NCBI GenBank assembly: GCA_034638255.1
Contig: JAWPGT010000004.1
Coordinates: 558,001 to 622,000 of the forward strand
DNA: 64,000 bases
Direction: 5' to 3'
Source of the DNA: Coprinus comatus
Taxonomy: Eukaryota; Basidiomycota; Agaricomycetes; Agaricales; Agaricaceae
Of this stretch, positions 57,511 to 64,000 are shown piece by piece. The notes below the pieces were generated by a model. That model searched no databases and had not been told where the DNA came from. It worked only from the letters and a program-made list of their open reading frames with translations. The translations under genes and the position numbers were made by a program. Position 1 is the first letter of the stretch. Every line of letters starts with the position of its first letter.

Positions 57511-59445
57511 TCACTGCGTGCATGATAACCAACTCCATTTTTTACGCTTCGCAACAATTTTTCCCGTTTTGATAGTTGTACGTTCATATGCTGGGTGGAG
57601 GGCAACAGACCGTAAATTCTTGTTGCTATGGAGGATCACAAAGTCTGCGGGATCGCCACAGCTCGGGAATAGATCCGCCGGAACCTCTTGAGTTGGAACT
57701 TGACAGCTTTGACATTGTTTCCAAGTTCTATGTTCATTCCCATCCTGTAACGACCGTAAGATCGGTACTGGCGCATAGCTCGGGCTTTTTAGCCCAATCG
57801 CCCTTTTGGATGTTAGAGTAACTGCTTCCTAGTCCACATTAAAAACATGAGGCACTTGTCCATAGCAGTCAAAAGCATGTCATAAAATGAAAACTTACGA
57901 CCAATGTTCTGATTGCTCCCGGCGTAGCTGCTTGGAAGATTGCTACTCCAAACGATACAAGGGAACTTAAAGGATCTAAAGTTCCCTGTGGCGTAAATGC
58001 ATTATCTACATTATTTACCGCCATTGCCACTTTGATACCAAAATGATGTTCAAGGTATGGTACGCGTAACGTGCACCTTGGTGGTCCTAGAGCATCTTCT
58101 GTATTGGCTCGACCTTGGATGAAAATGTCTGATTGAGGCAGGCCGACGATGGTCATTGGTAGGCCATCCATTGCCTCACTTAGGGCATGCCATTCGGCGG
58201 AAGAGAGTAACTGTAAGCGTGTTGCATGCCCGATAGTAATATGCGGCAATGAGGTTTCCCTACGTTCTAGTGTCTGGTTCGACACCTGATAATAGAGTCG
58301 AGCTTGTGATATGACTTCGTAAATGAGAGGCTCTGAAGTCAAATCTAGGTTATAGTCAAGGTGAAAGTCAATGTGATGCTTTGCCACACTGGGGTCCTCA
58401 TGTTTTCTCAGACCTTTTGCACCTGCCTCGAAAACGAGCTTGATATTGGCCTTTGCCTGTTCTATCGTTGGTTCAACGTACGGAGCTGACCCAACAGCGG
58501 AGACTCCTTCTCGGCCTGCAGCATCACAAAAAATCGCATAATTAGGTCCTGGTTGTGTACCAGAAGCATCTTGGAAAAATCCTTCCTGAGCGAAAACTAC
58601 GAGAAAACCGGAAAAAGTCAGTATAAGCGGGGTTGGGCCATCTAATGATAACCAACCCGCAATCTGCACATCGCACATATCTTTGTATCGTTCTTTTAGT
58701 TCCAACGCCACATCCAAACAGGAAAATCCAACAATCATATCCACTTCCACGTGCGCTCGCATAGAAGTCACCCCATTTTCTACGCTTTCTTCTATTAAGC
58801 GTGCTCCGCGCTCATATAAATCTTTGGGATTTTTTGGGAATTGTGTTTTTGCTTTGGCAGTTATAGTCATTGCTTCTTTGAAGTCTCTGAAATAGTAATT
58901 AAATGAGCCGAAGCTTAAATGAAACTGCGAGAGTAAAAAAAAGCGTCTTGCGCGTGAACCGCCTTTGATGGAAGTGGCAAAAGCAAATGTGTGTATCATT
59001 ATATCATTATGAAATAATGACACTGAACCTAGTGACCAATCCACTAGGTGAAAGGTAGCAAGTCACTCACCCTGTCAAGAGATCACCGCACTGATCCAAA
59101 ATGAAGCATTTATCCAGATGAATATGTGGGTGGCATAACCTTTAAATTAACGAAGAAACCCATTCAGCATAGTCATTCAATCGCTTGGATACACAAGACA
59201 TACGAAGGTAACATGATACTCCCTCCTGCATCGAAAACCTCCACATCCGAATCCGAGTCACCTGGTACAACTTGAATTTCTTCAACTCCATGGCCTTGCG
59301 GATTATCTCTTGTCTTGGCAACTTCGGTAACTAGACCATTATTGCATCTTATAGTCCAAGTACCATTGTAATCATTTTCCTTCAGTTCCGAGTCAGGGTG
59401 GTAAGGAGGAGGAAGACGGACATTGACGATCCACAACTTTGGCAT
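57511..59445 (-). CDS. CodA-like amidohydrolase (cytosine-deaminase superfamily)
   Basis: Exons: 59204-59445, 59071-59139, 58657-58886, 57899-58596, 57511-57828; 518 aa. Amidohydrolase landmarks: LCHPHIHLDKCFIL (HxH), MRAHVEVD, HHIDFHLDYNLD and PHITIGHATRLQLLS. The segment after that, VAMAVNNVDNAFTPQGTLDPL, aligns with GHDDVFDPWYPLGT of bacterial cytosine deaminase, but the metal-binding Asp position reads Asn. RTLVEAVTLTSKRAIGL and DFVILHSN...RTTIKTGKIVAK complete the C-terminal beta domain. Intron 2 (58887-59070, 184 bp) is far longer than the others and holds an inverted repeat. The substrate is unknown. Confidence 0.82.
58991..59023. repeat. Imperfect inverted repeat in a long intron
   Basis: GTGTATCATTAT and ATAATGACAC form imperfect arms around TCATTATGAA inside the 184-bp intron of the amidohydrolase gene. 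It could be a MITE scar. Confidence 0.4.
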
Positions 59446-59914
59446 GATGCAAGAATGGCACTAGGTCCCTATTTGGCAATTAGGGTCACTGTTATTATAA
59501 TTTATCTATAGTCCTGACACATTAGCTTAATTCTCCAATTCGTTGGAAAGTGAAACAAGTTTCATTAGAGAAGGGAATGTGAACACAATTACATTTATAG
59601 GGAATTCACAACGTAGCCTCTACCCAGGCTATAATGGTCGGCCGAATCGAAGTTAATATCAAACATGAACATGTCCCGCGTCGTAAGCCTTTACGTGATA
59701 TTAAATTGATGAAAAAATAACTTTGGTAGCCGAAACTTCTAATATCGCTATTCCATGATCGCAGGATGGGGTGTCATCCTAGATAGTGTGTATTCTCTCT
59801 CCGAGAATCACTCGTGTGGGACCTGCTCACAAGTTTCACTGCCCGAGTAGGGAGTTCAGTTCACATTGAGGCTTCTTTTACTTTTTAGTTTCTTCTCAGA
59901 GCTGTCATTAACAT

Positions 59915-60085
59915 CTACTTGGAAGTTTCTTGTCCGGAACCGGGAAGCTCAGCGCTTCTAGGTACGTTCATACCCCTGTTCGAGTCAGCGGTACCAGTGG
60001 CACTTGGTACACATTTACCTGTGGAGATTAAAAAGACGAGTGATAAGTAGTATATACAATGCAAAGAAGTTTTTCGACGCCGCAT
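59915..60085 (-). CDS. Candidate 56-aa secreted peptide
   Basis: Unbroken ORF of 57 codons. The N-terminus MRRRKTSLHCIYYLSLVFLI is basic then strongly hydrophobic, like a signal peptide or anchor; the rest is small and polar (KCVPSATGTADSNRGMN, VPRSAELPGSGQETSK). Alone in a 2.3 kb gap. No family recognised; it may be chance. Confidence 0.25.
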   Translation of the reverse strand: MRRRKTSLHCIYYLSLVFLISTGKCVPSATGTADSNRGMNVPRSAELPGSGQETSK

Positions 60086-60771
60086 TAAGTTCTATATAAT
60101 ATTTGATCGGGTTTCTCACTTGTTATAGACAAAGGTGTCCGCTAAAACGGTATGTTTAGCCAAAAATGATATGTTTCAGGTGGAGCCACACTTATAGGTG
60201 CGACGCTTAGGGTGTGTTTGGTACTGAGAACTTAGCTTAGATTATTTATTTAAACCATAAGCGTTGGTCAGACCCACGCGTTCCAGGTGTCTGCATAGAA
60301 TCCCCATTGTATGATGCTTCTGGGTCATGTCGATTGTGATATATTTTATTATCCATTATACGTTTAGACCCATTTTGGTGGTTCCTGATGAAAAGACAAG
60401 TAGGGTCCAGAAAGGAAGTCGGCAATACTTGATCCACTCCAATAGTAGTAGTGGATAATACGGTATCTGGATTTCGGTACCGGTAACAAAAATAATCTTA
60501 ATGGTTTCGAAAATATTAACTTGAGATAAGTTGAAGTAGTACTAGGTTGCCACGATAACAACGGTGAGAAGCACAAGAGCCAATACCTTTCCGAGGTATG
60601 AGCACAATTTAATTAACCAAGTTCATGGAACTCTAGAGCGGCCCTCAGCTCTAGAAGCGATAGTCGGATATACTAATCCTACTTGGAAGAGATAGCTTTT
60701 TTTCATCCACTTAAGTAGAGACCATGAAGCAAAATACATATGAACATTCTTTTTCTCATTCTCATTTGAAC

Positions 60772-60808
60772 GTCTTCTTCTGCTTCTTCTGCTTCTTCTT
60801 TTTCTTCT
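60772..60808. repeat. CTT/TCTGCT microsatellite
   Basis: TCTTCTTCTGCTTCTTCTGC-type repeat, about 37 bp, in a non-coding region. Confidence 0.7.
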
Positions 60809-61801
60809 GAAGAGGGAGAGAGAGGTTATGCGCATATGGTTACGGCCGCATCCACTTCATCCACAAGCTTCAACGAAGATGGAAAAAATGTGATTCTTAC
60901 AGATATAAAACATGAAACTTTCAAAATCATACCAATGTCAATCAGCTGAAAATTCCAAATGAAATTTCGGAAAAGATTAAATGAGTTACCCCGCCCCATC
61001 ATACCCTTAACGAAACGTCTCCGTGAGATCTCTTTGTAGTCTAGGCGGTAAGTAATTAACTTCCTAGGTCGCTGATTGTGTTATTTGATGTATAGTAATA
61101 GCGGTAAGTACAAAGTCACACGAACGGATTCATATTGGAGAATCAAAAATCATTTCAAAAAAGTTTTCCCATGCCAATACCAGTGCCACAGAATCAGAAC
61201 CCGTTCCATCTAAATTAAATTGAGGAAGAGGGCTATGAGGGGCTACGGTTGCGAATCGGAGTTATCAAGGGATAAATTATTATCAAACTCTCATTGGAAC
61301 CTGCAGTGAACGTGGTTCGCTACGTCACCTTCATAATTGTCGGAATAAAGGATTGGGATTGAGGGAATTAGCGAAAGTGACACAATACCAGTTTTTACCT
61401 TAGAATACGAACGAATATCGAAGTGACAAAGTCCTGCTAATTCACTGTGAGCAAAGACGTATTATCACCAAGGTATTGTATACATTCTATAGTATGTACT
61501 TCTAGTACGTATGGTTTATTCCCGGCAGTGTAAGTCCCTGAACGTAAAAGTAAGTGACGGACCAATGATTGGTCCTCCCATGAGAGCCAATAGAGAGGTC
61601 GTATGACCTCCCCATTAGCTTGTGAAGAAGGTCGAAGATTGTCGCAGTAGGCTTGAAAGCAAAAGTAACTTCCAGTAAAAGTAATATAAATAGCAAAAAT
61701 CAAAATACGATTGCCAAAGAGATACAAGCCCAGCAAGATCCTGTAACAGTATTTATTGAACACTGAAGACGATAAATCGTACAAAAAGCGATCATACCTG
61801 T

Positions 61802-64000
61802 CTAAAATAAGCCACGCATGAAATCTTCCTTCTCGTAAACAGGAAGATAAGCATTTAGATGTACAACCACAAGATGCGAAATCCTGTCAACTAATACTTG
61901 TACTTCTGTCGTCAACGATTCCAAACCATTTCCTACTGATTTTTCATCGGTTACAGTCGATTGATTCCCTAATAGAAGTGAACGTTTCGGTGGGATGAGA
62001 AAACGACCTGGGCTAGTCATTAATTTTTCTTCAACCTCTTGCCAAGCCATCTTTTCTAAGGCAGCATCAGTCCGCGGAGGATAAACATCTGCAAGTACTT
62101 TCTCGAATACTGCATCCTTCAGCCTCGTGTGCAATAGCCTAGTAATAAGAGAATCAGGTCTCAAGTTGGCATCTACCCACTTCTCAGCAACGGCCAGAGT
62201 TTGTCCGCTTGGTACAGCATTGGAAATAGTCATAAGCACCGAAGAGTCAGACGCTTTCCTGTTATGTAGCACGTCTGTCGCTCTACGGGCAACCTGGAGA
62301 ACGATATTATTTACCGCATGTGAAGTCGTAGCGTTAGCTTCCAGGAAACAGGAACCAAGTTTAGAAGGCCCAATCGCGCGTATCTCCTTCTTCAAAAGTT
62401 CTTCTACAGCTTCCTTTGGGTATTTTGCTTGACCAGTACCCGTCGATACGAGTTGTCTAAATAGAAGGAGGAACATCCACAATGCAAGAGCATCGACAAT
62501 TTGCGATGCATAGAAGTGAATACGCCCTTGATCGAGATAAAGTGTTTCGGGAAACGTGTGGAAGTATGGCGTAGAAAGGGCGGGGAAAGGATCAGATGTT
62601 GAGTAAGGTATCTGCGTTCGTGGTGGATTGAATATCAGGTCGACAATACTCCTAACGGCAGAGATGTAGAGTTGTTGTTTCTGGCCCAGCGAAGTGTATC
62701 GGAGACCTTGCGGTTGACAATAATGTATAATCGGTTTCGGATCAGTCAAAAAAGCATGGTGTGCTTTCTGAAGCCACTCTCGAGTGATTGGCAAAGTGGG
62801 GTTTATACTGCGCCGTCGACTCAGCATCTTGCGTTCAAAGGGTCCTGACGTATGGATAAGGATTGGTCGCAGTGTGTGTACCTGATGGTTTGCAATATCC
62901 TAAACACGAGTTCAACGTCAAAGATCGGGTATTCGGGTGAAATGTTTTGCACATACTAGTTTCATCAATTCTAAGAGCTCGAGGCAAGACCGGAGAACCT
63001 TTACGGCATCCGTGGGTGTAACGTTAAGGTCGGAAGCGCAAGCCTGAGCTGCGTGCATCATCCTATCCACGTCATTATCACGCATGGGAGCGCAATGCGT
63101 CTTGAGAGTTGACCCTATCAACTGGAATAAACCGGAGGGGTCGAACACGCGATGTCTGAGCTCCTGTTCAATGAATTCGGGGTCAAAGAGTGAACGTATA
63201 TGCTCTGCCTGCGCTTTATGCTGCTGCTTGGGAACGTGAAGGAGTCCCGAGTTCACATATGGGCCAGATAGCATGGACAGCGGTTGTATTACATGAAGCA
63301 ATACCTCGAGGAATTCATGTAACAGACCACGGACGCGGGAAGGCGTACGGATAGTAATAACTGCAGGAGATGGACAAAACACAAAAGGCTTTGCGTCAGG
63401 AAGAGGAATGGTACTACAAACGCAGATAGGTGGGATGGGTTTCCGATTCGATGCATCATAAGAAAAACAAGTACACCCGGACTCGAGTTCGCGGAATACA
63501 GCATCCCAATAGTGTTCTACTTCCTCCTTCTTTCGACGATTTATAGCCGGTCTGAAATGAAGACCAGATTCGAAGAGAACATCATGACCTGTCCACGGAT
63601 AGGAGATGGGTAAGAGTAAAAGGCAATATCCACTTTGGCGACGCACGTAAGAGAGTATTGTGCATAATTTCATTGAAGTCCAGATCCTTAAGGCTTTGGC
63701 GGTTGATGAAAGGAATCATAGGCGGTATTTGCAAAGATGTTAGGTCTCTTGTGGTTGACGGTAGAATATCAACATCCATGGGAGAAGTGGGGAGGCCTGG
63801 TGAATCGACCAGGACCTGCTCGGACTGTGGTGGACTATCGACAAGCATATCATCAGTTTCGCCGTCGAGGCGTTCAGAAACAGAATCCGAGAGCATAAGC
63901 TTGGAGGGGGAAGGTGGCTCTGACTGGGAGGTAAGGAGAGGTGAAGAGACTTCATCTCCAGAAAAACGTGTAGTCCTTGAACATTTGTGGGGAAAAGCAG
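61802..64000 (-). CDS. TCP11-family protein (SOK1-like), 5' end off the window
   Basis: TCP11 proteins include yeast SOK1, a suppressor in cAMP/PKA signalling. Exons: 63647-64000 (open to the edge), 62957-63588, 61802-62899. The first exon is Ser/Pro/Asp-rich (GDEVSSPLLTSQSEPPSPS) and then enters the domain: SLKDLDFNEIMHNTLLRHDV, FRPAINRRKKEEVEHYWDAV, LFDPEFIEQELRHRVFDPSGLF, LRSCLELLELMKLDIANHQ, and PFERKMLSRRRSINPTLPIT near its middle. The stop after EKEDFMRGLF is at 61802. About 694 codons are in the window. The start codon lies beyond base 64000. Confidence 0.87.

Larger units (their letters stand above)
59446..61801. other. 2.3 kb gene-poor region
   Basis: Between the amidohydrolase start and the TCP11-family stop. 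It holds one 56-codon ORF (59915-60085) and a CTT-type microsatellite. The rest is AT-rich with no conserved ORF, no tRNA and no complete transposon. Confidence 0.4.

Noticed and set aside
57576..57821. 81-codon plus-strand ORF
   Set aside because: Lies over the last exon of the amidohydrolase, whose minus-strand frame carries the conserved C-terminal domain.
60210..60222. GGGTGTGTTTGG, like the terminal repeat of hAT/MITE elements
   Set aside because: No complementary end or target duplication was found nearby.

Overview
The window is nuclear DNA of a basidiomycete fungus, most likely an Agaricomycete. Almost every gene is broken by many introns of about 46-70 bp. F-box genes, a DUF6533-type membrane protein, a delta-12 desaturase and small secreted proteins typical of mushrooms are present. 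There are no bacterial operons, CRISPR arrays, tRNA or rRNA genes. I rebuilt 29 protein-coding loci by joining exons at GT-AG (twice GC-AG) borders and checking phase at every junction; coordinates run from start codon to stop codon.

Layout. 0-9 kb: ARL8 GTPase (cut by the left edge), PET127, a universal-stress-domain protein and an M3 oligopeptidase. 9-21.6 kb: GNAT acetyltransferase, pyruvate decarboxylase, a CK1-like kinase, a delta-12 desaturase with a frame break, CDC123, ERG26 and a borealin-like protein. 21.6-30.3 kb: POP1, an unknown mitochondrial-type coiled-coil protein, an uncharacterised secreted protein with a frame break, and a secreted ExeM/NucH-type nuclease. 30.5-36 kb: the most unusual stretch. 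It holds a PLK4-like protein with a degenerate kinase domain and a cryptic-polo-box-like tail, then two tandem metallo-beta-lactamase-fold genes; between them lies a broken copy of the 5' end of the PLK4-like gene. 36-45 kb: DAHP synthase, TIM9, an F-box protein, RPS19, a second F-box protein and a DUF6533-type protein. 45-64 kb: a 2 kb gene-poor stretch, MPS1, nitronate monooxygenase, a peroxiredoxin, RAX1, a CodA-like amidohydrolase, a 2.3 kb gene-poor stretch with one tiny secreted-type ORF, and a TCP11-family gene cut by the right edge.

Most genes are housekeeping and unrelated: translation (RPS19, CDC123), RNA processing (POP1), mitochondria (PET127, TIM9), chromosome segregation (borealin, MPS1), sterols and fatty acids (ERG26, desaturase), aromatic amino acids and fermentation. 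Gene-structure oddities are a 6-nt exon, a 13-nt exon, two GC-AG introns, a T39 run inside an intron, and several single-base frame breaks that may be consensus errors or real lesions.
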